DNA of 64,000 bases from Thiorhodovibrio winogradskyi. Lineage in GTDB: Bacteria; Pseudomonadota; Gammaproteobacteria; Chromatiales; Chromatiaceae. The stretch lies in contig NZ_CP121472.1 in the NCBI RefSeq assembly GCF_036208045.1, positions 2,925,531 to 2,989,530 on the forward strand. The letters are read 5' to 3'. The position numbers and the translations under genes are program-made. A model generated the notes under the pieces. That model was not told where the DNA came from and ran no database searches. It saw only the letters and a list, made by a program, of their open reading frames with translations. Of this stretch, positions 18,208 through 27,684 are shown piece by piece (within the stretch, counting starts at the first letter, position 1; each line of letters opens with the position of its first letter).

Positions 18208-19269
18208 ATGAATAGACCCGTACTTTTATCTGTGGCTTTTTGCGTTTGTTTCTTCTTGTCCCGGGCGTATTCGCATGAAGACACATTCGAAGTGGATGTT
18301 CGCTACGTCAGGCAAATTGGCCCTTTGCTCAGCACGGCGCAGCAATTCGCCGGCCCATTTGGAGTTAGCCTGTCAAAGCGAAATCGGCTCTGGATCGCGG
18401 ATGACCTTGGGCATTCCGTCATACTGTTTGATAATGATGGGAAAGTCGTCCGGGAATTTAATTGCCATGGGCAAGCCCCAGGGTGCTTCTCCTATGTGGA
18501 TGCGGTAATCGAAGGACCCGGTGGTCTTCTTTATGTTGCGGATACAGGTAACAATCGAGTCCAATTATTAAATCCAGATGGCACAGCGAAAGGCATGATC
18601 AAGCGCTGGAATCTCTATTCGATGGGCCTCTCAAATCCACGAGATGTCGCTCTGGATGGTGATGGTGGCTTGTTTGTTGCGGATTGGGGAAATCATTGCA
18701 TTCGCAATTTTTCGATCGAGGGCGAATATCGTTCTTCGATCGGAAGTCGTGGACAAGGTCAGGGACAATTTGAGCATCCCATTGCCATTGCTTTTGACGA
18801 TAACGGGAACCTGTATGTTTCGGATTTTGGGAATCACCGTATCCAGAAGTTCGATAGCTCAGGCGAATTCATTAAGATTATCGGACAACAAGGAACAAGA
18901 GTCGGTGAGTTCATCAATCCCGCGGGTATCGCATTTGACCAAAATGGCTGGTTGTATATTGTGGACCGTGGCAATTCGCGAATTCAGGTTTTCGATCAAA
19001 ACGACAGGCCTATAACCAGCTTTGGCAAGTTGGGCTCTGATCCACTCGAATTCAAACATCCGACTGATATTGCTACCTCTGAAGACGGTCTTCTTTATGT
19101 TGTTGACCAGGGTAATCAGCGAGTTCTGGTTTATGAAGTAGAAACTGACCCGAATTTATCACAAGAAGCGCCGTCCAAAAACGAACGAGACTCCATTAAA
19201 CCGAAAAGCACTATGGAAAACCTTCTATATAGACAAGAAGATCCGAGTCATTCAGATTCTTCAAATTAA
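18208..19269 (+). CDS. Exported NHL-repeat beta-propeller protein
   Basis: About 353 residues: a signal peptide (RPVLLSVAFCVCFFLSRAYS) followed by six NHL-type blades with the recurring pattern P-x-(G/D)-(V/I)-A-x-D-x-x-G-x-(L/I)-(Y/F)-V-(A/S)-D-x-G-N-x-R-(I/V)-Q, for example LYVADTGNNRVQLL and LYVSDFGNHRIQKFD. NHL propellers bind ligands or partners; many occur beside polysaccharide export genes. The start could also be an ATG at 18181 inside the end of the GT4 gene; neither has a strong ribosome site. The C-terminal 45 residues are polar and probably disordered. Its 3' end overlaps the convergent ligase gene by 4 bases. Confidence 0.8.
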   Translation: MNRPVLLSVAFCVCFFLSRAYSHEDTFEVDVRYVRQIGPLLSTAQQFAGPFGVSLSKRNRLWIADDLGHSVILFDNDGKVVREFNCHGQAPGCFSYVDAVIEGPGGLLYVADTGNNRVQLLNPDGTAKGMIKRWNLYSMGLSNPRDVALDGDGGLFVADWGNHCIRNFSIEGEYRSSIGSRGQGQGQFEHPIAIAFDDNGNLYVSDFGNHRIQKFDSSGEFIKIIGQQGTRVGEFINPAGIAFDQNGWLYIVDRGNSRIQVFDQNDRPITSFGKLGSDPLEFKHPTDIATSEDGLLYVVDQGNQRVLVYEVETDPNLSQEAPSKNERDSIKPKSTMENLLYRQEDPSHSDSSN

Positions 19270-20618
19270 CTCAACTTTGAATTCGTGGAGGGAGAATTTG
19301 CTGCAAGGGAGCTCACCGCAGTCTTTTGATTTTTTAAAATGTAAATGTTATATGCACAAGCTGAAAATAAGATTAGCCAGAACATTACCACCGCTCGGGA
19401 CCTATCCATGAACGACGCCGCGATCAGGTAGGCGATCAACGCCGACTGAAGCATGACCATTTTATAAAAATTTTCAACGTCTCCCTTCGCCTTGAAGGTT
19501 GCCATGCATTTTCTGATTGCTCCGAGGCTAGATAACAACATCAATCCGTATAAGGTGATGCCAAGAAACCCCGTTTCCGTCAATATTTCGAACCAGGTTG
19601 AGTGCACTGATTTAGATACACCGCTAACTGCTATGTCGCTAGGAATGTACGTCGGGGCAAAATACTGAAATCCATAGGCCCCGCTGCCGAGAGGGTGATC
19701 TTTCGCCACATCAATTGCTGCAAGCCAAAAAAAAGTCCGTGTAGCGCCCGTCTCTTTCTCCGCCGCTTCATCGAGATCAGCTGATTGAATTGTCTGCATG
19801 CGCTCGATAAATGCATCATCCATCAGGTACCATGAAGCTGAAAGCCCCAACACTGTTAAAATGATTGCGATTGAGCGCTGATACTTTCGCTGAGTCGATG
19901 AAAAAAACATGTACAACATAAACATGATTAGGCTCGCGGCAACACCCAGAAAGGCCCCGCGGCTATTGATCAGAATCAGACCATTAGCAATAAAGATTCC
20001 GGCTATTGCAAATAAACCGCGGCGTAGCCACGTTTTCGACACCCAAAAGTAATAAAAGGCCACGACAAGTGCAGGGGCAATCGCTGCGGCAATGCCATTT
20101 GAATCAGGCGAATCGACGGTTCCAATACCTTCCACGCGCCCCGACCAATCACGGCCAACTTGCCAAGCAAGGTAACTGATGTACCAACTACCGAAAAGGT
20201 AACCCCAAAAGGCCCAATCGAGCTTTTTTTCCGTATCAATCAGTTTATAAGCTAGAGAAGTGGTGATAATTAGTTTTGTAAAATGTTCGATCGCCGCTCC
20301 ATGCCGCTCCGGATAGACCGCAGTAAATGTCATCAGAATGAATACTACAAGAAACGCATACATCCATTTAAACGGTGGCGCCGCAAGGAGCTTGTTATTT
20401 ACCTGTTGCTTGCTGTAAACAACGAAGGTGCAGAATATCATTAGAACTGAAACATAAAACGAGTAGCTCAAATCAGGAATCATCGATCCCCACCACCGTT
20501 TGGAGGGATTAAAAAAATAAAGAACCTGATAAACAATAAATGAAATCGCGGGGTTTGAAAAAAGAGATAGCAAAAAACCACCGACATAAACCGAAAGGAA
20601 CATTAATACGCTAATCAT
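19266..20618 (-). CDS. O-antigen ligase/polymerase-family membrane protein
   Basis: About 450 residues with 10-12 hydrophobic segments and a periplasmic loop that includes the Wzy_C-type core (LINSRGAFLGVAASL, then after a polar stretch GSGAYGFQYFAP and VHSTWFEILTETGFLGITLY, the H-x6-TxxGxxG pattern). The region NPSKRWWGSMIPDL near the N-terminus and the TVDSPDSNGIAAAI segment resemble O-glycosylation ligases found with exosortase-type loci. It would either polymerise repeat units or transfer the glycan to lipid A or protein. I prefer the ATG at 20618 to the TTG at 20630. Confidence 0.8.
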   Translation of the reverse strand: MISVLMFLSVYVGGFLLSLFSNPAISFIVYQVLYFFNPSKRWWGSMIPDLSYSFYVSVLMIFCTFVVYSKQQVNNKLLAAPPFKWMYAFLVVFILMTFTAVYPERHGAAIEHFTKLIITTSLAYKLIDTEKKLDWAFWGYLFGSWYISYLAWQVGRDWSGRVEGIGTVDSPDSNGIAAAIAPALVVAFYYFWVSKTWLRRGLFAIAGIFIANGLILINSRGAFLGVAASLIMFMLYMFFSSTQRKYQRSIAIILTVLGLSASWYLMDDAFIERMQTIQSADLDEAAEKETGATRTFFWLAAIDVAKDHPLGSGAYGFQYFAPTYIPSDIAVSGVSKSVHSTWFEILTETGFLGITLYGLMLLSSLGAIRKCMATFKAKGDVENFYKMVMLQSALIAYLIAASFMDRSRAVVMFWLILFSACAYNIYILKNQKTAVSSLAANSPSTNSKLS

Positions 20619-20994
20619 ATAAACGCCCAATTAAATGTCATACTGTCACCTGCAACTTCTTTCGTGGCTATATATATACAGAACAATTATTCGTTCAAGT
20701 CATTATTTAGCGTAAGTTAAGTAGCTTTTCAGACCTAGTGTGATATTTTTGAAGTTTTATTGGATGCGATCATTAAGGCACGGATCAAAGTATAAAAAAC
20801 TATTTTGGCACAAATCCTTACTCAACCACAGCAATTTTAGTCAAAGACTATCGCGCAACTCAAGCTGCATCGACAAGACCAAGAACCTGCGGGCCAACGG
20901 GCTTGACTGATCGCCCAGTTCGTGCTAAAAGTTCGGCATTTTGAGACGCTTGGCTCGTCTCCTTTTTTACCTTTGTTATAGGAAGGCAAACACT
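20619..20994. other. Divergent A+T-rich intergenic region
   Basis: Separates the ligase gene (minus) from the GT-C gene (plus). It is A+T-rich at the left with possible promoter-like sequence, but no -35/-10 pair, operator or hairpin stands out. A TGGCAC at 20814 is not followed by GC at sigma-54 spacing. Confidence 0.4.
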
Positions 20995-22401
20995 ATGGAA
21001 AAGCCTGCTATCGAGAAAAGGGAACTGCTTTGGCTTTTTGCAATTTTAATCGTCGGTTTTCTCATCCGTTTCGCGATCTGGAATAATACCGCCGAAACTG
21101 GCCTTTATATCACTGATGAAAAAGACTACGCACTCCTAGCGCAGAATCTTTTAGCTGGCAATGGTTTTGCTTGGGAAGAGGGGAAACCGACATCTATTAG
21201 GCCACCCGGTTATCCAACATTTATCGCGGCGATATGGTTTATTACCGGAGATCAAGACCCGCAGTCAGTGCGATTTGTCCAAATTCTGCTCAGTTTGTTT
21301 AGCATCGCCCTGCTCTACCGCATTGGTCGTATTGCTTTTTCTAGCAACGTAGCGTTGTTAGCGGCCGGCATTTTCTCTCTTTATCCTACCTATGTTGGAT
21401 TTGCAAGCTTTCTATACGCTGAGGTACTTTTTATATTTCTTATGTTATTCGTCATTCTCGTTTACCTTAGGATGACCAATGCGAGCGTATCACTATTTTC
21501 GTTGGCCACAACGGCAGGCCTGCTTCTTGGACTTGCGGCATTAACGCGAACGATTGCCTGGCCCTATTTCCTGGTGTTTGTCCCCTTGGTGCTCTTCACT
21601 GTCGGCAATGATCTGAAAACTCGTCTCAAGGCCTCATCAGCCGTTGTGCTGGGATTTTTCTTGATTATCGCGCCATGGTCCTATCGTAATTCCGAGCTAC
21701 AGAATCAATTCACTCTCATTGATACCATGGGCGGAATGAACCTAATGATGGGAAACTATGAGCACACACCGTTAAATCGGGCATGGGACGCTGTCTCGCT
21801 ACTATCCACCGACAAAAGGTGGTCATACTCATTAGGATCAATCCCGGAATCAGCTGACTGGGGCGAAGCCGAGCGTTCAAAATGGGCCAGTGACCAAGCC
21901 AAGCAATTCATGCTCAGTCATCCATTGTTGACCATTGAGCGGAGTATTGCAAAATTCTTTTCATTTTGGGGTCTAGAAAGAGTTATCATCGCCGCGTGGG
22001 AACGCGAATTATACCATCCACCCAAGTGGTCGATTCCTGTCCTAGCTGTTGTTATCAATTCTGCTTATATTCTGACAATGTTACTCGCCGTAGTCGGGCT
22101 GTTTCTTGCCCCTCCCAACGAACAGAAGTTTCATTACCTGGTTTGGACTTTGTTGGTGGTTTTCACCGGGGTGCACATGCTTATATTCGGGCACGCGCGC
22201 TACCATCTTCCACTCATGCCGCTGTTAATACTTTACGCCGCCTCCGCCGTGGATCGGCGCGCCTGGAAAGCGCTGCTCGATAAAAAACTGGCGGCATATA
22301 TTGCGATGCTTTGTATCGCCCTGTTACTTTTAATTTGGGGTCGAGAGGTATTCTTCATCGAAGGTGATCGGATAGCTACACTGATGAAAAGCATTCGATA
22401 A
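20995..22401 (+). CDS. GT-C membrane glycosyltransferase, ArnT/PMT family
   Basis: About 468 residues with 11-12 transmembrane segments. The first periplasmic loop has ITDEKDYALLAQNLLAGNG followed by RPPGYPTFIAAIW, the acidic (DE) and RPPGYP motifs of ArnT/PMT_2 glycosyltransferases, which use polyprenyl-phosphate-linked sugars as donors in the periplasm. The ATG at 20995 has GGAAGG 9 bases upstream; the 18-codon extension to 20941 is not needed. It is followed after 5 bases by a HAD phosphatase, then UbiA-like and GtrA-like genes, which suggests its donor is a polyprenyl-phosphate pentose made by that cassette. Confidence 0.85.
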   Translation: MEKPAIEKRELLWLFAILIVGFLIRFAIWNNTAETGLYITDEKDYALLAQNLLAGNGFAWEEGKPTSIRPPGYPTFIAAIWFITGDQDPQSVRFVQILLSLFSIALLYRIGRIAFSSNVALLAAGIFSLYPTYVGFASFLYAEVLFIFLMLFVILVYLRMTNASVSLFSLATTAGLLLGLAALTRTIAWPYFLVFVPLVLFTVGNDLKTRLKASSAVVLGFFLIIAPWSYRNSELQNQFTLIDTMGGMNLMMGNYEHTPLNRAWDAVSLLSTDKRWSYSLGSIPESADWGEAERSKWASDQAKQFMLSHPLLTIERSIAKFFSFWGLERVIIAAWERELYHPPKWSIPVLAVVINSAYILTMLLAVVGLFLAPPNEQKFHYLVWTLLVVFTGVHMLIFGHARYHLPLMPLLILYAASAVDRRAWKALLDKKLAAYIAMLCIALLLLIWGREVFFIEGDRIATLMKSIR

Positions 22402-22406
22402 ACAGC

Positions 22407-23165
22407 ATGGCGGGGCTTCACGAAGTGTCAGACAATCATTTTGCGCTTGACGGTCACGTTATCAGAGCCGTGCTATTCGATGTAGACGGCACGCTTTATC
22501 ACCAAAGCGTTCTGCGGTTATTAATGCTGTTGGAAATGCTTGCTTTGCCATTCAAAACCGGCTCGATTATCAAATCCCGTCAAGTCTGGAAATCAATTGG
22601 TGTGTTCAGAACTACCCGGGAGCAAATGCGCCAGATGCATGATGGGAGCCTTTCTCTGTCAATGCTAGAATACTTGGTGCCTGCCCAACGACTCGGTATG
22701 GAAGAATCGAACCTCAAAGGGATAATCCAGGACTGGATGTATCGCCGGCCTTTGAAATATCTCCAGTTCGCGCGACGCGGTGGGTTAGTCGCCGTGTTTG
22801 AACGCTTGTATCAGTCCGGTTTTCGTATCGGTATATTTTCTGACTACCCCGCAAAAGACAAGCTGAACGCCTTGGGTGTCAGCAGCTTTGTCGACTTTTT
22901 TTTGGCTGCCACTGATGCTGAAATCAACGCATTTAAGCCGGACTCCACCGGGTTTCTCAGGGCGTGTGACCTTTGGTCTCTTCGGCCAGATCAAATCCTC
23001 TATGTAGGCGATCGACCAAAAGTGGATGCGGTCGGCGCCATTAACGCGGGCATGCCGGTTGCCATCGTTGGCAGGCGCGCCTGGATCAGGGGGGCGTCAT
23101 CCACTGCAGCCGATTATATAAGGGTGTCTTCATTGCCGCATCTGGCTCGCCTTTTGTGCAGATAG
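22407..23165 (+). CDS. HAD-superfamily hydrolase (subfamily IA phosphatase)
   Basis: A 252-residue protein with all four HAD motifs: AVLFDVDGTLYH (nucleophile aspartate near residue 24), IGIFSDYPAK (motif II serine), AFKPDSTGF (motif III lysine) and LYVGDRPKVDAVGAINAG (motif IV). It starts 5 bases after the GT-C gene and precedes the UbiA-like gene. In the mycobacterial decaprenyl-phosphoryl-arabinose pathway a phosphatase acts after the UbiA-type enzyme to remove the 5-phosphate; that role is a reasonable inference here, not shown by sequence. Confidence 0.85.
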   Translation: MAGLHEVSDNHFALDGHVIRAVLFDVDGTLYHQSVLRLLMLLEMLALPFKTGSIIKSRQVWKSIGVFRTTREQMRQMHDGSLSLSMLEYLVPAQRLGMEESNLKGIIQDWMYRRPLKYLQFARRGGLVAVFERLYQSGFRIGIFSDYPAKDKLNALGVSSFVDFFLAATDAEINAFKPDSTGFLRACDLWSLRPDQILYVGDRPKVDAVGAINAGMPVAIVGRRAWIRGASSTAADYIRVSSLPHLARLLCR

Positions 23166-23231
23166 GCTAGGATTTATCGACACTTTAACCTTCTTCTACA
23201 TGATCGTACAAACAGGTGATCCCACCCCGCA

Positions 23232-24164
23232 ATGGACATAAAACCTTATTTCCAGATCGCTCGTTTTGACCATTGGTTCAAGAACGTTTTTGTTCTACCC
23301 GGCATGGTGGTAGCAATCTATGCCCAGCCGGAGCTAATATCCGTTGCCGCTATTTGGCACTTGATTTTGGCGCTGGTGGCTGTTGGGTTCGTGGCGTCGA
23401 GTAATTATGTGATCAACGAAGTACTTGATGCCCCGAAGGATGCCCTTCACCCAGTTAAGAAGAACCGGCCAGTTCCATCCGGCCAGATCAATGTCCGGAT
23501 CGCCTACGGCGAATGGCTACTACTTGCTGTCATCGGATTGTTACTTTCGGTTCCGCTTGGACTGGAATTTTTTCTGACCAATCTCTCACTTTGGATCATG
23601 GGATGTTTTTACAACATTCCTCCCATCCGAACCAAAGACCAGCCTTATCTCGACGTCTTATCCGAATCGGTCAACAATCCGCTGCGCTTGCTGATGGGCT
23701 GGTACAGCACGGGTATCGCTGTTATTCCTCCCGTTTCGCTGGTTGCGGCTTATTGGATGGTGGGCGCGTTTTTCATGGCGGTAAAACGTTTTGCGGAGTA
23801 CCGGCGGATCAATGACCCTGAAACGGCGCGTCAGTACCGCAGTTCGTTTTCGCACTATAATCAGGAGCGCTTGTTGGTCAGTATTACTTACTACGGATGC
23901 GCATTCGGGCTGTTTTTCGGTATCTTTCTCGTGCGCTATCGTATTGAACTGATTCTGTCCATCCCCTTGATTGCGGGCTTTATTGCCTGGTATATCCATC
24001 TGGGCTTCAAGGAGGATAGCCCTGCTCAGTACCCAGAGAAGTTGTATCAGCAAACGGGCTTCTTGGTGTATGCGATCCTGACGGTTATGACAACCATTGC
24101 TTTGCTCTTTATCAATGTCCCCGGCTTGGAGACACTGTTTGCGCCGACTATTCCGGTGCAGTGA
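23232..24164 (+). CDS. UbiA-family prenyltransferase, decaprenyl-phosphate phosphoribosyltransferase-like
   Basis: A 310-residue, 8-9 helix membrane enzyme. The key loop reads SNYVINEVLDAPKDALHPVKKNRP, corresponding to the N-D-x-x-D-x3-D-x2-H-P-x-K-x2-R-P signature of DPPR synthases (mycobacterial Rv3806c type), with the first aspartate changed to glutamate. DPPR synthase joins phosphoribosyl pyrophosphate to polyprenyl phosphate. The second acidic region is around LDVLSESVNNPLRLLMGW. The HAD gene upstream and GtrA gene downstream strengthen the assignment. Confidence 0.85.
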   Translation: MDIKPYFQIARFDHWFKNVFVLPGMVVAIYAQPELISVAAIWHLILALVAVGFVASSNYVINEVLDAPKDALHPVKKNRPVPSGQINVRIAYGEWLLLAVIGLLLSVPLGLEFFLTNLSLWIMGCFYNIPPIRTKDQPYLDVLSESVNNPLRLLMGWYSTGIAVIPPVSLVAAYWMVGAFFMAVKRFAEYRRINDPETARQYRSSFSHYNQERLLVSITYYGCAFGLFFGIFLVRYRIELILSIPLIAGFIAWYIHLGFKEDSPAQYPEKLYQQTGFLVYAILTVMTTIALLFINVPGLETLFAPTIPVQ

Positions 24165-24198
24165 ATTAATTTCTTTGCCCGCGTAAGGATTCCCGCAG

Positions 24199-24570
24199 AT
24201 GCATGGGCAATTTCTACGCTACGTCCTGAGCGGAAGCACTGCCTTGGGGGTTCACCTGGCAGTGCTTGCAGTTCTTGTCGAATTTTTCGCATTGAATGAA
24301 ACCCTCGCTTCAGGCGTTGGGTTTTTATTCGCGATCCTGGTCAATTACAGTATTCAGCACCAATGGGTATTCCAGGCAAGCGGACAGCACGGACGGCATT
24401 TCCCGCGTTACTTGCTGATTACCTTCATGACCTTCGCGCTGAACCTTTTACTTTTTTGGCTCGCGGTAAATGTCTTAAACTTTTGGTATCCGATCGCTCA
24501 GATTCTAACGACCGGAATCATTTTTATGCTCAACTTTTTCTTGAATCGGCAGTTTACCTTCAAGCGCTAA
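24199..24570 (+). CDS. GtrA-family small membrane protein
   Basis: A 123-residue protein with four transmembrane helices and the GtrA pattern: RYVLSGSTALGVHLAVLAVL at the N-terminus, and the C-terminal ILTTGIIFMLNFFLNRQFTF. GtrA-like proteins are proposed to help flip or recruit polyprenyl-phosphate sugars. AAGGATT lies upstream of the ATG. It ends the GT-C, HAD, UbiA, GtrA plus-strand cassette and overlaps the convergent beta-helix gene by 4 bases. Confidence 0.9.
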   Translation: MHGQFLRYVLSGSTALGVHLAVLAVLVEFFALNETLASGVGFLFAILVNYSIQHQWVFQASGQHGRHFPRYLLITFMTFALNLLLFWLAVNVLNFWYPIAQILTTGIIFMLNFFLNRQFTFKR

Positions 24571-26036
24571 TGCTTTTTCAACCGCCGACGACAGCGGACC
24601 CAGAGAAACAGAAAGAGGAACACCAGTCCGGTCTCCGTCATGCCGATCAAAACAAGAAGCAAAGTCTTCTTCTTTGCTCGCCACTTTGAGCCGATGCGCG
24701 CCTTGATGCTTGGTAGCGTTGCTTGAATGTCTTCGGACCAAGCCGCCACCATGCCCGGAGACTCGATCAACAAACCAGGTACGGCTCCACTGTGGACCTC
24801 ATCCGCTCCGATATCCGGCAGATCTCCGCTCGGTCGGGGCTCACAATCAATATCGGACGTGACATCTGTTAAGGCTATTCCGGAATTGACGAGGTTCTCC
24901 GGACCTGCAACCAGCCGAAAATCCCCCTCATCTGCATTGGCAAAAAACCAGGTGTCGCCTCCGTATCGAAGATTCCCCGAGACGACTCCGGCTCCCTGAT
25001 CACGAGCCTTGATGCGTCTATCCACGAGATTGTTGAAAATCTGTGTGCCGCTTGTGCCCGGAAAGCGATACTCGATCGAGTTGGGATAATTCATCGAACG
25101 AACAGTATTGTGAAAAATGTTGACATTTTTGGCATTCTCGACTCCGATCCCGACATCCGTGACCGTGCTGACCATGTTGTTGACAACGGTACCACCCCCC
25201 TTATTTCCCTGCTTACCAAGACCAACTTGAATTCCTCGATCCGAGTTGGTGATGATATTCCGTTCGATGAGTGCGTTGCCGTTGCCTTGCCAGAACAAAA
25301 TCGCCGGACCGGTCGCTTCATTGTTGGGTCCGCGAATGCCGTTAAATTCGCTGTCGCGTACCACCCAGTCTTTCGTTCCGATCGCGCTGATGCCACCCGC
25401 ATATCCTTGGTAGGTATATCCTTCAGTGAACTCGAATCTGCACCACTCCACCACGCCACGGGTCGCGAACTGGCTAGGTTTCGCTTGATTATAGGAGACC
25501 TTGAGTAACTGTTCCCTGGCATCCAACAAGTGAACATTATGCATGCGGAAATCTTCAACACCGCGCTCACCATGCACTTGTACGACGTGGTTAGAGACCT
25601 TTCCGGCCGTAAAATCAGCCAATGTGACGCCGTTACCCGTGATGGCAAAGATGTGAGAGGGGCCTTTGTCCATGCCGCGGCCAAGCAGCTTGACGTCCGA
25701 GCGCAACGCCGTTTGGCCTCGAATCGTAATCCCATCACCCTTTACCTCGAAGGCGCGATCCACCTGGTAGGTTCCAGGTCGAAGAAAAATGGTGCGATTT
25801 CCGCTTCGGTTGGCTTCGCCTAGCGCTTGCCGCAGTTCATTCACTGTTTGCACTGTCGTGGCTGGATTGACACCGAGCGGGATAACCTCGCGCGTACAAA
25901 CTGCCATCGCGCTCAGTGGGTAACCACCAGAGAAAAGCGCGATGAGAATAGTAAGCCAGATTACAAGAAACGGCTGCTCAACGTGTTGCGTTAAGTTATT
26001 GTCTGCCTGCCTAAAGGGTGTCAGGTCTTGTATCAC
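24567..26036 (-). CDS. Right-handed beta-helix protein with C-terminal membrane anchor
   Basis: A 489-residue protein. Residues about 23-45 form a signal peptide or membrane segment. Residues about 65-400 show parallel beta-helix repeats (GNRTIFLRPGTYQVDRAF..., ALIERNIITNSDRGIQVGLG, NVNIFHNTVRSMNY, GTQIFNNLVD), typical of pectate-lyase-like and surface carbohydrate-active proteins. A hydrophobic segment followed by RCRRRLKKH at the end looks like an inner-membrane anchor with basic tail. The GTG start overlaps the stop of the upstream flippase gene (GTGA), implying coupling. It could be a lyase, epimerase or scaffold for the polymer; no catalytic motif was recognised. Confidence 0.75.
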   Translation of the reverse strand: MIQDLTPFRQADNNLTQHVEQPFLVIWLTILIALFSGGYPLSAMAVCTREVIPLGVNPATTVQTVNELRQALGEANRSGNRTIFLRPGTYQVDRAFEVKGDGITIRGQTALRSDVKLLGRGMDKGPSHIFAITGNGVTLADFTAGKVSNHVVQVHGERGVEDFRMHNVHLLDAREQLLKVSYNQAKPSQFATRGVVEWCRFEFTEGYTYQGYAGGISAIGTKDWVVRDSEFNGIRGPNNEATGPAILFWQGNGNALIERNIITNSDRGIQVGLGKQGNKGGGTVVNNMVSTVTDVGIGVENAKNVNIFHNTVRSMNYPNSIEYRFPGTSGTQIFNNLVDRRIKARDQGAGVVSGNLRYGGDTWFFANADEGDFRLVAGPENLVNSGIALTDVTSDIDCEPRPSGDLPDIGADEVHSGAVPGLLIESPGMVAAWSEDIQATLPSIKARIGSKWRAKKKTLLLVLIGMTETGLVFLFLFLWVRCRRRLKKH

Positions 26037-27526
26037 GCTTGTTTTCCATAGTGTTCAACTAATTGAATTGCCCAGCCTCTTATTTCCGCCCCGGTGCTTG
26101 TTTTTTTGTCGAGAGAAAACACCAGAATAATCAGTCCCAAGTAGCTTAGCGCATAAACGACTGACGCCACAGACAGTTGTATTGTCGTCTCAGCCAAATC
26201 TTCCGTTTGGGCGCTAAATTCGAGCAGATTCAGACAAGCTTCCGACAAGTTGGCGCTCAAAAACGCACTGAGCCCGATTACCAATCCCCAACCAAGAACC
26301 TCAATCGCGAACGCAAGGTGTCGATGATAAACGTAAGCGATCAGCAGAATGGTTGTCATGACTCCCGCCGCGACTCGGTAGAGGGCGAACTCATTGATTC
26401 CTGCGTTGTATTTTAGCGCCACGTAAAGCGTAAGGGAAACCACCGCCAAGGATAACGCGTCGAACCAAAAAAGTGCACGCACCCGACCCGACGCAATCAG
26501 TGGCAACTCAATGACGTAGACGCATCCCCAGTAGACCAGCAGCCAGGCGAGAATCCCCAGGAGCGGTCCCGCCATCTTCCATTGGACGCCCAACACAACC
26601 CGAGCGACCTCGCTGCCAAAGGATCCAAAAAAAAATGCGAGCGGTAAGGTCAAGAGAAAGGTCAAGACCAATATCGCGCTGACCTGCCGAAATTGGTCAT
26701 GCCGACGGTCGACCGAGTTACGCAATGACGAGAGAACTGGCTCGACTGCCGGGGACAAGATGTAGTGGCCAGGCATCATCGCGAGGTCACGGGACAGGTG
26801 ATATTGCCCAAGTATGCTTGCCGAGAAGTAGCGTGACACCAAAACAGTGTCGATTTGCGAGCGCAGGTAGCCGATTAGATTCTTACCCATCATCCAGGAC
26901 GAGAAACGCAGCTGCTGACGCCAGCAGGCTAAAGTGAAGCGCGGACCTTTACCAAACCACAGGTAACTGAAAGCCACTGCGACGACACTGGAAACAAGGT
27001 CAGCGAAAATGAACGCCCAGTAGGATTTGAGCACCAGTGCGCCGATCAAGACGGTGGCGAAGGCGGCCAGCTTTTCAACCAACGCAAGCCAAAAAAGCCC
27101 CTCATAGCGAATTTGACGCTTTAGCTGCAGCAAGGAACGGCTTTTTAGTGCGGTCAGTGGCAAGACAAGTGCGGAAACGGCGATGGCGAGCGTGATTTCC
27201 GGTTTGTTGAGAATGGCGGCCACCCAGGGAGAGAGAACCGCCAACAACAGCGCGAGCATTGACTTAAGCAGCAGATTGATTGTCCATGCCGTAGTGAGAT
27301 CATTGGCGCGTAGCCGCTGTATCTGCATGATGTATTGTTCTGTGGCGGCATTGCCCAACACATCGAAGAGATACAATACGACACTGACCGCCGCGATGAG
27401 GCCAAAATCAGCTGGCGTGAGTAACCTGGCCAGAATCAATGTACTGACAAAGCCGATGACCTTGCCGAGTATTTTGGCGGAGCCCGACAGCAGGGCTCCT
27501 TTGGGAAGCGAATGGGTACCCTTCAT
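26033..27526 (-). CDS. Second Wzx-type oligosaccharide flippase
   Basis: A 497-residue membrane protein with 12-14 hydrophobic segments and the MOP-flippase start SAKILGKVIGFVSTLILARLLTPADFGLI. It is related to 15286-16782 but clearly diverged and less A+T-rich. It is the first gene of a pair with the beta-helix gene. It probably translocates the undecaprenyl-linked repeat unit of the polysaccharide made by this region. Confidence 0.88.
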   Translation of the reverse strand: MKGTHSLPKGALLSGSAKILGKVIGFVSTLILARLLTPADFGLIAAVSVVLYLFDVLGNAATEQYIMQIQRLRANDLTTAWTINLLLKSMLALLLAVLSPWVAAILNKPEITLAIAVSALVLPLTALKSRSLLQLKRQIRYEGLFWLALVEKLAAFATVLIGALVLKSYWAFIFADLVSSVVAVAFSYLWFGKGPRFTLACWRQQLRFSSWMMGKNLIGYLRSQIDTVLVSRYFSASILGQYHLSRDLAMMPGHYILSPAVEPVLSSLRNSVDRRHDQFRQVSAILVLTFLLTLPLAFFFGSFGSEVARVVLGVQWKMAGPLLGILAWLLVYWGCVYVIELPLIASGRVRALFWFDALSLAVVSLTLYVALKYNAGINEFALYRVAAGVMTTILLIAYVYHRHLAFAIEVLGWGLVIGLSAFLSANLSEACLNLLEFSAQTEDLAETTIQLSVASVVYALSYLGLIILVFSLDKKTSTGAEIRGWAIQLVEHYGKQA

Positions 27527-27684
27527 CGGGCGACATTGCCACTGGCTTTGGTCCAGCGGGCTTCCCGGTTTGCCTTGATCCTATCGGCACCCACTTCGAG
27601 CACAAGATTTCGCCCCAGATTAATCTGCTAAATTTGCCGCATGCAAAACCGCGACATGCGGGTTTCTCCGGATTCTTCGGTCGT

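Noticed and set aside
20814-20830. TGGCAC near the GT-C gene as a sigma-54 promoter
   Set aside because: The -12 GC is absent at the required spacing.
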